A stretch of DNA of 64,000 nucleotides from Acidovorax sp. Root219 (lineage in GTDB: Bacteria > Pseudomonadota > Gammaproteobacteria > Burkholderiales > Burkholderiaceae_C). This document shows, in pieces, positions 7,768 to 16,799 of this stretch; position 1 is the first letter of the stretch, and each line of letters opens with the position of its first letter. The notes below the pieces were generated by a model, which saw only the letters and a program-made list of their open reading frames with translations, searched no databases and was not told the DNA's origin. The DNA lies in assembly GCF_001428665.1 (NCBI RefSeq), contig NZ_LMIJ01000019.1:60448-124447 (forward strand), in the 5' to 3' direction. The position numbers were made by a program, and so were the translations under genes.

Positions 7768-9099
7768 ATGGGTGTGGTTCGGTACAAGCAGGTGGTCGAT
7801 GCGCTCGCGGCCGACATCCGCGCCGGCCGGCTGCGGCCTGCCACCCGGCTGCCCACGCACCGAGAACTGGCCACCAGGCACGGCCTCGCGCTGGGCACGG
7901 CCAGCCGGGTGTACGCGGAGCTGGAGGCCATCGGCCTGGTGGTGGGCGAAACCGGGCGCGGCACCTTCGTGCGCGACCCCTCGTACCCGCGGCCGGGGGC
8001 CGACCTCACTGCGCCGCAGGCCAGCTCCATCGACCTGTCGTTCAACAACCCCAGCGTGCCCGGGCAGACCGAGCAGTTGCGCGAGGCGCTGCGCCAGCTC
8101 GCGGCCTCGGGCGACCTGGAGTCGCTGCTGCACTACCAGCCCTATGGCGGGCGCCTGCACGAGCGCGCTATCGTGGCGCGGCACCTGGAGTCGAGGCTGC
8201 TCAAGGTCAGCGGCGAGCAGGTGCTCATCGTCAACGGCGCGCAGCACGGCATGGCCATTGCGGCGCTGGGCCTGCTCAACCCCGGCGACGTCGTGGCCGT
8301 GGACGCCCTCACCTACCCCGGCTTTCGCGTGCTGGCCGAGCGCCTGCGGCTGGACCTGGCCCCCGTGCCCGTGGGCTCCGAAGGCACCGACCTCGATGCC
8401 CTGCAGCGCCTGTGCCACGCACGGCCCGTGCGCGCCATCTACACCATGCCCACCTTGCACAACCCGCTGGGCTGCGTGATGCCAGCGCGCGCACGGGGGC
8501 GGCTGGCCATGATCGCCCGCCAGCACGACCTGCTGGTGATCGAGGACGCACCCTACGCCTACCTGGCAGTCGACGCGCTGGTGCCCATCGCCGCGCTCGC
8601 GCCGGAGCGCACGGTGTACGTGTCCAGCCTGTCCAAAAACGTGGCCACCGGCCTGCGCTTCGGCTTTGTCGCAGCAGCGCCCGCGCTGATCGCACCGCTG
8701 GAGCGCGCCATCCGCGCCACCTCGTGGAACACGGCCGGCGTGCTCACGGCGATTGCCTGCGCCTGGATCGAGGACGGCACCGTGGCCCGGCTGGAGGCCG
8801 AAAAGCGCGCCGACACTGCGCAGCGCCAGGCCCTGGTGACCAGCGCGCTGCGCGGCCTGCCGATGGTGCGCCACCCGCGCTCCTACTTCGTCTGGCTGCC
8901 GCTCGGCGATGACCAGCGTGCCGACCGCATCGCGGCCACGCTGCTGCAGCGCGGCGTGACCGTCTCCACTGCCGAAGGCTTTGCCACCACGACCCACGTG
9001 CCCCAGGCGCTGCGCGTGGCCTTGGGCTCGGTGGCGCTGGAGGACCTGCCCCACGCCCTGGCGCTGGTGCGGCAGGCCGTGGAGCAGGACTCCTCCTAG
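7768..9099 (+). CDS. MocR-type regulator: GntR winged helix fused to aminotransferase-like PLP domain
   Basis: A 443-residue fusion. Residues about 3-70 are a GntR DNA-binding domain ([20 protein letters not shown], then [16 protein letters not shown]). Residues about 90-440 resemble a fold-type I aminotransferase. The PLP-binding lysine is K290 in [15 protein letters not shown]. Relatives sense PLP or amino-compound ligands (PdxR, GabR, TauR). The neighbouring divergent gene encodes a DJ-1/PfpI protein rather than a pdx or gab gene, so the ligand is not evident. The stop overlaps the convergent nitrilase stop by 4 bp. Confidence 0.93.
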   Translation: MGVVRYKQVVDALAADIRAGRLRPATRLPTHRELATRHGLALGTASRVYAELEAIGLVVGETGRGTFVRDPSYPRPGADLTAPQASSIDLSFNNPSVPGQTEQLREALRQLAASGDLESLLHYQPYGGRLHERAIVARHLESRLLKVSGEQVLIVNGAQHGMAIAALGLLNPGDVVAVDALTYPGFRVLAERLRLDLAPVPVGSEGTDLDALQRLCHARPVRAIYTMPTLHNPLGCVMPARARGRLAMIARQHDLLVIEDAPYAYLAVDALVPIAALAPERTVYVSSLSKNVATGLRFGFVAAAPALIAPLERAIRATSWNTAGVLTAIACAWIEDGTVARLEAEKRADTAQRQALVTSALRGLPMVRHPRSYFVWLPLGDDQRADRIAATLLQRGVTVSTAEGFATTTHVPQALRVALGSVALEDLPHALALVRQAVEQDSS

Positions 9100-10019
9100 T
9101 CGGTAAAGGCCACCGTCTGGCGTGCGCGCCGGTCCACGTGCAGGCTGAAGATATCGGGCCGTGCGTAGTGGCCCACCACATCGAAGTCGTAGCGCGCCCG
9201 CACCAGTTCGGCCGTGTCGATCTGCGCGGTGAGCAAGCCCGTCTTGCCCTGCAGCGGGCCGGCCAGCACATCGCCCAGCGGCCCCACGATGACGCTGTTG
9301 CCGCGGATCAGCGGGCGGTCAGCGTCCCAGCCGGGGGCATCCACGCCCAGCTCGCGCGGCGAGGGCTGCACCTGGCAGGCGCTGATGACAAAGCAGCGCC
9401 CTTCGTGCGCGATGTGGCGCATGGAGCATTGCCAGATATCGCGCTCGTCCACCGTGGGCGCGCACCAGATCTGCACGCCCTGCGCATACATCGCAGTGCG
9501 CAGCAGGGGCATGTGGTTCTCCCAGCAGATCACGCCACCCACGCGGCCGGCGGCCGACTCCACCACCGGCAGGGTGGAGCCGTCGCCCTGCCCCCAGATC
9601 AGGCGCTCGGTGCCCGTGGGCATGAGCTTGCGGTGCTTGGCCACCAGGCCCTTTTCGGGGTCGAAGTACAGTGCCGTGCAGTACAGCGTGCTGCCTGCGC
9701 GCTCGATCACGCCAAGCACCAGGGTGGCCCCCGTGCGCTGCGCCAGGCCGGCCAGGGCTTCGGTCTCGGGCCCGGGCACATCGATGGCGCTGGCGTGGTA
9801 GCGCGCATAGGCCTCGCGCCCCTCGGGCAGGCGGTAGCCCAGGCGCGTGCCGAAGATCTCGCCCTTGGGGTAGCCGCCCAGCAGCGCCTCGGGCATGACG
9901 ACGAGGCGGGCCCCCGCGGCCTTGATCTCGCCCTCGAAGGCGAGCACGTTGGCCAGGGTCTGGGCGGTGCCCTCGGGGGACGATCCTATTTGCAGGGCGG
10001 CGACGGTGGAAACAGCCAT
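9096..10019 (-). CDS. nitrilase (carbon-nitrogen hydrolase)
   Basis: Hydrolyses a nitrile to carboxylic acid and ammonia; 307 residues from ATG 10019 (an open frame continues upstream to 10244 without family resemblance). The Glu-Lys-Cys triad is visible: E44 in [14 protein letters not shown]131 in [13 protein letters not shown] and C165 in [14 protein letters not shown]. The CWENHMPL signature and the GYPKG sequence place it with true nitrilases rather than amidases. It is divergent from a LysR gene 82 bp away, the likely regulator. Substrate (aliphatic, aromatic or arylaceto) cannot be read from sequence alone. Confidence 0.92.
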   Translation of the reverse strand: MAVSTVAALQIGSSPEGTAQTLANVLAFEGEIKAAGARLVVMPEALLGGYPKGEIFGTRLGYRLPEGREAYARYHASAIDVPGPETEALAGLAQRTGATLVLGVIERAGSTLYCTALYFDPEKGLVAKHRKLMPTGTERLIWGQGDGSTLPVVESAAGRVGGVICWENHMPLLRTAMYAQGVQIWCAPTVDERDIWQCSMRHIAHEGRCFVISACQVQPSPRELGVDAPGWDADRPLIRGNSVIVGPLGDVLAGPLQGKTGLLTAQIDTAELVRARYDFDVVGHYARPDIFSLHVDRRARQTVAFTD

Positions 10020-10101
10020 GGTGTGGGTCCGGTGGATGGAAGACAAGCGCAGTGTTGCCAAAGCCCTAAGATGAATCAATGCCTCTCCATTGCTGATTGA
10101 T

Positions 10102-11034
10102 ATGAACAAGATTGATATCGGGTTCGACCTGAACGTGCTGCGCGTGTTCGAGGCGCTGTACGAAGAGGGTGGCGCCACCCGCGCCGCACTGCGCCTGTCG
10201 CTCACGCAGTCCGCCGTGAGTGCGGCGCTGGGCCGGCTGCGCAAGGTCTACGGCGACCCGCTGTTCACGCGCACGGGGCGGGGCCTGGCGCCCACGCTGC
10301 GCGCGCAGGAGCTCAAGCCCGTGATCGGCGAGGCACTCAACAAATGCCGCGAGAGCCTGGCCCTGGGCACCTCGCCCGCAGCGCGCTACCAGGGCCGCTC
10401 GGTGGTGCTGGGCCTGTCGGACGATTTCGAGATCGCCATGGGTCCGTGGCTGGTGCAGCTGCTGGCGCAGCATGCGCCGGGCCTGCGCCTGGCCTTTCGC
10501 CAGACACACAGCCACATCGTGGCCGAGATGCTGATGGCGCGTGAAGTCGACCTGGCCATCACGGCGGGAGGTTTTGCCACGCGCTGGCTCAGCCACCAGT
10601 CGCTTGGAGAAGGCGGCTATGCCTGCGTGGTCGACGCACCCACCGGCCGGCGCAAGGCGCCGCTGCGCCTGACGGTAGAGGACTACGTGGCGCGCGACCA
10701 CATCCTCATTTCATCGGGCGGCTTCATCGGCGTGGTGGACGAGGTGCTGGCCGCCCTGGGCCACAAGCGGCGTGTGGTGGCATCGACCACGCACTTCGCC
10801 GCCCTGCCCTACCTGCTCAAGGGCACCCAGGCCGTGGCCACGGTGCCCGTGCATGCAGCCCATGCGATGGCACGCCTTGCCGGCCTGACCGTACTGCCCT
10901 GCCCCGTGGCAATGCCGCGCCATGCAGTGGAGCTGGGCTGGCGCACCGATGGGCTGCGCGACTCGGCCGTGGCACAGGTGCGGTCGGTGGTGGCCGGGCA
11001 ATGGGGGCGCATGCCCACACCCTCGGCAGAATGA
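10102..11034 (+). CDS. LysR-family transcriptional regulator (NodD/NahR-like branch)
   Basis: A 310-residue regulator from ATG 10102; an in-frame TTG 12 bp upstream is less likely. The N-terminal helix-turn-helix is of the NodD/NahR kind: [34 protein letters not shown], then [14 protein letters not shown]. The effector domain starts near residue 95. It is divergent from the nitrilase gene, and the 82-bp space contains a short dyad (CAATG at 10077-10081, CATTG at 10088-10092), so it probably controls nitrilase expression. That link is positional inference. It ends 42 bp before the convergent alpha-E gene. Confidence 0.92.
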   Translation: MNKIDIGFDLNVLRVFEALYEEGGATRAALRLSLTQSAVSAALGRLRKVYGDPLFTRTGRGLAPTLRAQELKPVIGEALNKCRESLALGTSPAARYQGRSVVLGLSDDFEIAMGPWLVQLLAQHAPGLRLAFRQTHSHIVAEMLMAREVDLAITAGGFATRWLSHQSLGEGGYACVVDAPTGRRKAPLRLTVEDYVARDHILISSGGFIGVVDEVLAALGHKRRVVASTTHFAALPYLLKGTQAVATVPVHAAHAMARLAGLTVLPCPVAMPRHAVELGWRTDGLRDSAVAQVRSVVAGQWGRMPTPSAE

Positions 11035-11076
11035 CGGCACCCGCATCCGCCGTGCGGCAGATGCGGGGCCAGGGCC

Positions 11077-12036
11077 TCAGTCCCCGTTGGCGACCAGAAA
11101 GTTGCGGCTGATGCCGCCACCCAGGTCGTTCACGCGGTCCAGGAACTGCGTGAGGAAGGCGTGCAACCCGGTCGACAGGATCTCGTCGATGCGGCCGTAC
11201 TGCAGGTCGGCCAGCAGGCGGCCGGCGCGGCGCTGGGTCTCGGACGAATGGTCGTTGGCCAGCACGGCCAGGTTGTCCACCACCTCGCGCATGCTGGCGT
11301 GCAGCGAGCGCGGCATGTCGCGGCGCAGGATCAGCAGGTCCGCCACGCGGCCCGGCGTGATCACGTCGCGGTAGACCTTGCGGTAGACCTCGAAGGCCGA
11401 GACGCTGCGCAGGATGGCGCTCCAGTGGTAGAAGTCGTTCTCCTGGTTGCGCTCGCTGGCGCGGCCGAAGAAGTCCTTCTTCACCGCATGGAACTTCACG
11501 TCCAGCAGGCGCGCGGTGTTGTCCGAGCGCTCGAGGAAGGTGCCCATGCGCAGGAAGTGGAAGGCCTCGTCCTGCAGCATGGTGCCCAGCGTCACGCCGC
11601 GCGACAGGTGCGAGCGGTACTTGACCCATTCGAAGAACTGGCCCGGATCACGCTCGTAGGCATCGCCCTTGAGCAGGCGCTGCAGCTCCAGCCAGGTCTG
11701 GTTCTGGGTTTCCCAGATCTCGGTGGTCAGCGCGCCGCGCACGGCACGCGCGTTCTCGCGCGCAGCGCGCAGGCAGGAGACGATGGACGAGGGGTTCTCG
11801 CCATCGCGCACCATGAAGTGCAGCACGCGCTCGGGCGTCACTTCGCCATGCTTGGCGGTGTAGGCAGGGATCAGCTCGCTGATGGACAAGAGGCCCTCCC
11901 AGCCCTCCTGCGCCACGGCAGCAGACTGGGGCAAGAGCGAGGTCTCGTAGCTCACATTCAACATGCGGGCGGTGTTCTCTGCCCGCTCGGTGTAGCGGGA
12001 CATCCAGAACAGGTGGTCGGCGGTACGGCTGAGCAT
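11077..12036 (-). CDS. alpha-E domain protein (DUF403)
   Basis: A 319-residue protein of the alpha-E family. It begins MLSRTADHLFWMSRYTERAE, the conserved N-terminus of the family, and is predicted to be almost wholly alpha-helical. Its ATG (12036-12034) shares one base with the TAA stop of the ATP-grasp gene (TAATG), so the two are translationally coupled. Alpha-E proteins are nearly always paired with a circularly permuted ATP-grasp protein and often with a transglutaminase-like protein; peptide modification or degradation has been suggested on comparative grounds. No transglutaminase gene is in view here. Confidence 0.9.
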   Translation of the reverse strand: MLSRTADHLFWMSRYTERAENTARMLNVSYETSLLPQSAAVAQEGWEGLLSISELIPAYTAKHGEVTPERVLHFMVRDGENPSSIVSCLRAARENARAVRGALTTEIWETQNQTWLELQRLLKGDAYERDPGQFFEWVKYRSHLSRGVTLGTMLQDEAFHFLRMGTFLERSDNTARLLDVKFHAVKKDFFGRASERNQENDFYHWSAILRSVSAFEVYRKVYRDVITPGRVADLLILRRDMPRSLHASMREVVDNLAVLANDHSSETQRRAGRLLADLQYGRIDEILSTGLHAFLTQFLDRVNDLGGGISRNFLVANGD

Positions 12037-13493
12037 TATGGGGTCCCTCCTTCTCCGAGAACCCAGGTGTCCTTGGTGCCCCCGCCTTGTGATGAGTTGA
12101 CGACCAGCGAGCCCTCCTGCAGGGCCACGCGGGTCAGGCCGCCGGCGACCATCTGCACCTCGCGCCCGCTGAGCACGAAGGGGCGCAGGTCGATGTGGCG
12201 AGGGGCGATGCCGCTTTCCACATAGGTGGGGCAGCTCGACAGGCTGAGCGTGGGCTGGCCGATGTAGCCGGCCGGATTGGCCAGCAGCGCACGGCGAAAG
12301 TCCTCGATCTCGGCCTTGGTGGCGGCCGGGCCGATGAGCATGCCGTAGCCGCCCGCGCCGTGCACTTCCTTGACCACCAGCTCGTGCAGGTGGTCCAGCA
12401 CGTACTGCAGGTCGTCCTGCTTGCGGCACATCCAGGTGGGCACGTTCTTCAGGATGGGCTCCTGGCCCAGGTAGAAGCGGATCATCTCGGGCACATAGGG
12501 GTAGACCGACTTGTCGTCGGCCACGCCCGTGCCCACTGCGTTGCAGATGCCCACGTTGCCCGCGCGGTAGGCCTCCATCAGGCCCGCGCAGCCCAGCGTG
12601 GAGGTGCGGCGGAACACCTGCGGGTCGAGGAAGTCGTCGTCCACGCGGCGGTAGATCACGTCCACACGCTGCAGGCCGCGCGTGGTGCGCATGTAGACGA
12701 AGCGGTCCTTGACCACCAGGTCCTGGCCTTCGACCAGCTCCACCCCCATCTGCTGGGCGAGGAAGGCATGCTCGAAGTAGGCGCTGTTGTGCATGCCCGG
12801 CGTGAGCACCACCACCGTGGGCTCGTCGGCCGTGGCAGGGGCGCTGGCGCGCAGGGTTTCGAGCAGCATGTCGGGGTAGTGGGCCACAGGCGCCACCTTG
12901 TGCATGCTGAACAGGTCGGGGAACAGCCGCATCATCATCTTGCGGTTTTCCAGCATGTAGCTCACGCCGCTGGGCACGCGCAGGTTGTCCTCGAGCACGT
13001 AGTACTCGCCCTCGCCCTGGGCGTTGGGGGCGCGCACGATGTCGATGCCGGCAATGTGCGCGTAGATGTTCTGTGGCACCTGCACACCCGCCATCTCAGG
13101 GCGGTACTGGGCGTTGTTGAGCACCAGGTCGGCCGGCACAATGCCGGCGCGGATGATGTCCTGCCCGTGGTAGACGTCGTGGATGAAGCGGTTGAGCGCC
13201 GTGACCCGCTGCACCAGCCCCTGCTGCATGCTGGCCCACTCGTGCGAGGGGATGATGCGGGGTATCAGGTCGAAGGGGATGAGGCGCTCGTTGCCGGCGC
13301 CGTCCTCGTCCTTGGCGCCATAGACGGCAAAGGTGATCCCCACGCGGCGGAAGATCATCTCCGCCTCGGCCCGGCGGGCCTGCATCACGTCCACCGGCTG
13401 CCTGGACAGCCATTGCGCGTAGCGCTTGTAGTGTTCTCGCACGTCGCTGCCGTCAAAAGGCAGCATGGCGTACATCTCATCAAATTTCTGCAT
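12036..13493 (-). CDS. circularly permuted type 2 ATP-grasp protein (DUF404/DUF407)
   Basis: A 485-residue protein from ATG 13493 (MQKFDEMYAMLPFDG); the frame is open 21 codons further without family resemblance. Family marks include IPRIIPSHEW, GVQVPQNIYAHIAG, EDNLRVPSGVSYML, VVLTPGMHNSAYFEH and KEVHGAGGYGMLIG, the last being a likely nucleotide-binding stretch. ATP-grasp enzymes ligate a carboxylate to an amine or thiol through an acyl-phosphate. The substrate of this permuted branch is unknown. It is the first gene of a coupled pair with the alpha-E gene and lies 92 bp downstream of comEC in the same direction. Confidence 0.92.
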   Translation of the reverse strand: MQKFDEMYAMLPFDGSDVREHYKRYAQWLSRQPVDVMQARRAEAEMIFRRVGITFAVYGAKDEDGAGNERLIPFDLIPRIIPSHEWASMQQGLVQRVTALNRFIHDVYHGQDIIRAGIVPADLVLNNAQYRPEMAGVQVPQNIYAHIAGIDIVRAPNAQGEGEYYVLEDNLRVPSGVSYMLENRKMMMRLFPDLFSMHKVAPVAHYPDMLLETLRASAPATADEPTVVVLTPGMHNSAYFEHAFLAQQMGVELVEGQDLVVKDRFVYMRTTRGLQRVDVIYRRVDDDFLDPQVFRRTSTLGCAGLMEAYRAGNVGICNAVGTGVADDKSVYPYVPEMIRFYLGQEPILKNVPTWMCRKQDDLQYVLDHLHELVVKEVHGAGGYGMLIGPAATKAEIEDFRRALLANPAGYIGQPTLSLSSCPTYVESGIAPRHIDLRPFVLSGREVQMVAGGLTRVALQEGSLVVNSSQGGGTKDTWVLGEGGTP

Positions 13494-13585
13494 GAACTGG
13501 CCTCCTGCTTGCAGGATAGCAAGTTGTGCGCCCAGTTTCCCGAATCGGCCTACCAAGGCACTGTGCCATCACCGGCCCTCAAGAC

Positions 13586-16153
13586 TCAGCGCGGCAAAGC
13601 TGGCACCATGCTGTGCTGCCAATACCGCTGGCCGGATTCGCGCTGGCAGGCCACGCCATCGGGCCAGGCCGATGACCAGGTGGCTGCCCCGCAGCGCGCC
13701 GACTCCACCACGGTGATGCCTCGCTCCTGGTAGCGCGCCAGCACATCGGGCGCCGGATGGCCAAAACGGTTGCGGTAGCCGGCCTGCACCAAAGCGGTGC
13801 GAGGCGCCACGGCATCCAGGAAGCCGCCGGTGGACGAGGTCTTGCTGCCGTGGTGCGGCACCAGCAGCACATCGGCCTTGAGCGGCACGCCACGCGCCAC
13901 CAGGGCCTGCTCCTGCCCGGTCTCGATGTCGCCCGCCAGCAGCGCCACGGCGGCCTGCTCCCCGGCCGCCACGATGCGCAGCACGCAGCTGATGTGGTTG
14001 GCGCGCACGGCCGCGCCGGCATCCCCGGGCGCGGGGTGCAGCACCTCGAAGGCCACGCCATCCCACTCCCAGCGCTGGCCCGCCAGGCAGGGCGTGGCGG
14101 GGCGCAGGGCCTGCAGCTCGTGCCCGGCCTCGATGGAGCCGGTGAGCCGAGCACCGGGCTGCTGTGCCAGCACGGCGGCGGCACCGCCCGTGTGGTCGGC
14201 ATCGCGGTGGCTGAGCATGAGCACGTCCACCCGCTCACCCAGGGCACGCAGCAGCGGCACCAGCACGCGGTGGCCGGCGTCGCTCTCCAGGCTGAAGCGC
14301 GGGCCTGCGTCGTACAGCAGGGTGTGGCTGGCCGTGCGCACCAGCACGGCATTGCCCTGGCCTATGTCGGCGGCCAGCAGCTCAAACTGGCCCGGCGCGG
14401 GCCGACCGGGCTGCCACCACAGCACCGGCAGCACCAATGGCAGGGCCAGCAGGCGCAGCCGCCACGGCAGGCGCATGGCCAGCAGCACGCCACCGGCCAG
14501 GGCCGCCGCGCCGGCCCACAGCGGCGCCACGGGCAGGTACAGCACCGCCATCGGCCAGGTCGCCAGCCACTGCAACAGGGCGGACAGGGGCTGCAGGCTC
14601 CACAGCGCCAGATTCCACAAGGGCACGCAGAGCACCCCGCCCAGCGCCAGCGGCGTGACGACGAGCGTGACCCACGGGATCGCCACCAGGTTGGCCACGA
14701 AGCCGACCAGCGACACCTGGCCGAACAGCAGCAGGGACAGCGGCGTGAGTGCCAGCGTGACCACCCACTGCTCGCGCAGCAGCGCCAGCACACGCGCCCG
14801 ACCCTTGGGGCGCGCGCCGCCCACGGCACGCGTGTCGGTGGCGAACAGCACGGCCACCGCCACGAAGCTGAGCCAGAAGCCCGCCTGGTACAGCGCCCAC
14901 GGGTCCACCCAGACCACGGCCGCGCAGGCCAGCAGCCACACCTGGGGCCAGGGCCAGCGGCGGCCCGAGAGCTGCAGCAGGGCCACCGTGGCCAGCATGG
15001 TCACCGTGCGCTGCGCCGGCACGCCCCAGCCGCTGAAAAGGGCATAGGCCGCCGCCAGCAGCACCCCGGCCACCAGCGCAGCTGTGGGCGCCGGCACCGC
15101 CAGGCACAGGCGCAGCGAGCGGCGCCACAGGGCACCCACCAACAGCGCCGCGAGCCAGGCGAAGAGCGTGATGTGGAGCCCAGAAATACTCATCAGATGC
15201 GCCACGCCGGTCGCGCGGAACACATCCCAATCGGCCCGGTCGATGGCACGCTGGTCGCCCGTGACCAGGGCAGCCACCACGCCGGCCATGCGTGCGCGGC
15301 CAGGGTCGTCGGGGTCCAGCCCCGGGGCCAGCCGCGCCAGGATGGCATCGCGCACGGACTGGCGCGCCTGCTCCACCGGGTACTGCCAGGTGCTGGCCAG
15401 CCGCACGGGCGCCAGGTCCTTGGGGCCCGTTCGCACCGTGCCTGTCGCCTGCACGCCCTGCTCCCAGGTCCAGAGCTCGTAGTCGAAGCCGTGCGGGTTG
15501 CTCAGGCCATGCGGCGCGCGCGGGCGGATGGTCATTTCCCAGCGCTCGCCCGCATGCAGGGCCGGGGGCCGGCGCTGTGGCTCCAGCGGCCTGACGGTGG
15601 TGGTCGCGCTGGTGGCGCCGAAGAAGAAGCCGCCGTACCAGGAAACGTCCATGCGCTCGGGCAGCTGAACAGGCTTGCGTGCGGCCCCCGCACCCTCACC
15701 GGGCAGCCAGGCCGATTCCACATCCAGGCGCAGGCGCACCCCCGCCTCATTGACCTGGGGCATGGCGGCGATGGTGCCGATGACACGGATGTTCTGCCCC
15801 TCCAGCGCCGGGTCCAGCGCGCCCTGCAGGTAGACCGTGGCGCGCAGGCCGGTGGTGGCAAACAGCAACGCGGCGCCCGCACAGGCCACGAGCACTTGGC
15901 ACAGCCAGCGGCGGGCGCCGCCGGACCGCACCAGCAGGCCCGACAAGCCCCACAGCACGACCGCACACGCCAGCACGAGCGCATAGCCGTGCCAATGCCA
16001 CAGCACCGGCTGCTGCAGCTGCAGCGCCGCGCCCACCAGGCTGCCCGCCAGCAAAGCGGGCAGGCGCCACAGGGCCGGCGCATGGCTGCGCGCAACCGCC
16101 ACCGGAGTACCCGTGGCGGTTGCAGCTATCACAGTGGCGTGCAGCTCCGGCAT
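13586..16153 (-). CDS. ComEC/Rec2-family DNA-uptake channel protein
   Basis: Inner-membrane channel proposed to carry single-stranded DNA into the cytoplasm during natural transformation. It has 855 residues in the usual order: N-terminal membrane segments, a DUF4131/OB-like periplasmic part (about 95-250), the Competence domain with many membrane helices (from GVAHLMSISGLHITLFAWLA, about 310-600), and a C-terminal metallo-beta-lactamase-like domain with HRDADHTGG beginning at H649 and LLVPHHGSKTSS further on. All domains are intact, so competence is possible. Divergent from ridA by 147 bp; that space shows nothing I can name. Confidence 0.93.
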   Translation of the reverse strand: MPELHATVIAATATGTPVAVARSHAPALWRLPALLAGSLVGAALQLQQPVLWHWHGYALVLACAVVLWGLSGLLVRSGGARRWLCQVLVACAGAALLFATTGLRATVYLQGALDPALEGQNIRVIGTIAAMPQVNEAGVRLRLDVESAWLPGEGAGAARKPVQLPERMDVSWYGGFFFGATSATTTVRPLEPQRRPPALHAGERWEMTIRPRAPHGLSNPHGFDYELWTWEQGVQATGTVRTGPKDLAPVRLASTWQYPVEQARQSVRDAILARLAPGLDPDDPGRARMAGVVAALVTGDQRAIDRADWDVFRATGVAHLMSISGLHITLFAWLAALLVGALWRRSLRLCLAVPAPTAALVAGVLLAAAYALFSGWGVPAQRTVTMLATVALLQLSGRRWPWPQVWLLACAAVVWVDPWALYQAGFWLSFVAVAVLFATDTRAVGGARPKGRARVLALLREQWVVTLALTPLSLLLFGQVSLVGFVANLVAIPWVTLVVTPLALGGVLCVPLWNLALWSLQPLSALLQWLATWPMAVLYLPVAPLWAGAAALAGGVLLAMRLPWRLRLLALPLVLPVLWWQPGRPAPGQFELLAADIGQGNAVLVRTASHTLLYDAGPRFSLESDAGHRVLVPLLRALGERVDVLMLSHRDADHTGGAAAVLAQQPGARLTGSIEAGHELQALRPATPCLAGQRWEWDGVAFEVLHPAPGDAGAAVRANHISCVLRIVAAGEQAAVALLAGDIETGQEQALVARGVPLKADVLLVPHHGSKTSSTGGFLDAVAPRTALVQAGYRNRFGHPAPDVLARYQERGITVVESARCGAATWSSAWPDGVACQRESGQRYWQHSMVPALPR

Positions 16154-16300
16154 GCGCAGATGCTAAACCGCGAAGACAGCAGGCCTTCGCCAGGCACGCC
16201 GCGCGGGTATGTAACACTCACGTGCTGCCCTGGCCCGGCCCGGCGCCGCGCGCCGCCCCAGGCCAATGTCAACCACCACCTCCACCGAAGGACAACGACC

Positions 16301-16759
16301 ATGAGCGTTTACGACAAGCTTTCCGAACTGAACATCACCCTGCCACCGGTGTCAGTGCCTGCGGCCGCCTACGTGCCCTACGTGCAGACCGGCAACCTGG
16401 TGTTCCTCTCCGGCCATATTGCGCGCAAGGACGGCAAGCCATGGGCCGCGCAGTTCGGCAAGAACATCAGCACCGAAGAAGGCAAGACCGCCGCACGCGC
16501 CGTGGCCGTGGACCTGTTGGGCACGCTGCATGCGGCCACCGGCGGCGACCTGAACCGCATCAAGCGCATCGTGAAGGTGATGAGCCTGGTGAACTCGACC
16601 GGCGACTTCACCGAGCAGCACCTGGTGACGAATGGCGCGAGCGAGCTGTTCGGCCAGGTGTTCGGCGACAAGGGTGTGCACGCACGCAGCGCCTTCGGTG
16701 TGGCGCAGATCCCCATGGGTGCCTGCGTCGAAATCGAGCTGATCGCAGAGCTGGCCTGA
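16301..16759 (+). CDS. RidA/YjgF-family protein
   Basis: A 152-residue member of the RidA superfamily, which hydrolyse reactive enamine/imine intermediates released by PLP enzymes. The C-terminal signature ARSAFGVAQIPMGACVEIEL holds the conserved arginine and the IPMGA-VEIE strand. The N-terminal part (VPAAAYVPYVQTGNLVFLSGH) is typical of the longer subgroup of about 150 residues rather than the 128-residue archetype. Its stop lies 40 bp from the convergent chemoreceptor gene. The exact substrate of this subgroup is not established. Confidence 0.9.
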   Translation: MSVYDKLSELNITLPPVSVPAAAYVPYVQTGNLVFLSGHIARKDGKPWAAQFGKNISTEEGKTAARAVAVDLLGTLHAATGGDLNRIKRIVKVMSLVNSTGDFTEQHLVTNGASELFGQVFGDKGVHARSAFGVAQIPMGACVEIELIAELA

Positions 16760-16799
16760 AGCACCTGCCGACCAGGCCCGACCGATAAGGACCACCTGG

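Noticed and set aside
13757..16300. Very long plus-strand frame opposite comEC joining ridA
   Set aside because: Only the last 152 codons (from 16301) are a real protein; the rest is reverse-frame of comEC, rich in Arg, Gln and His.
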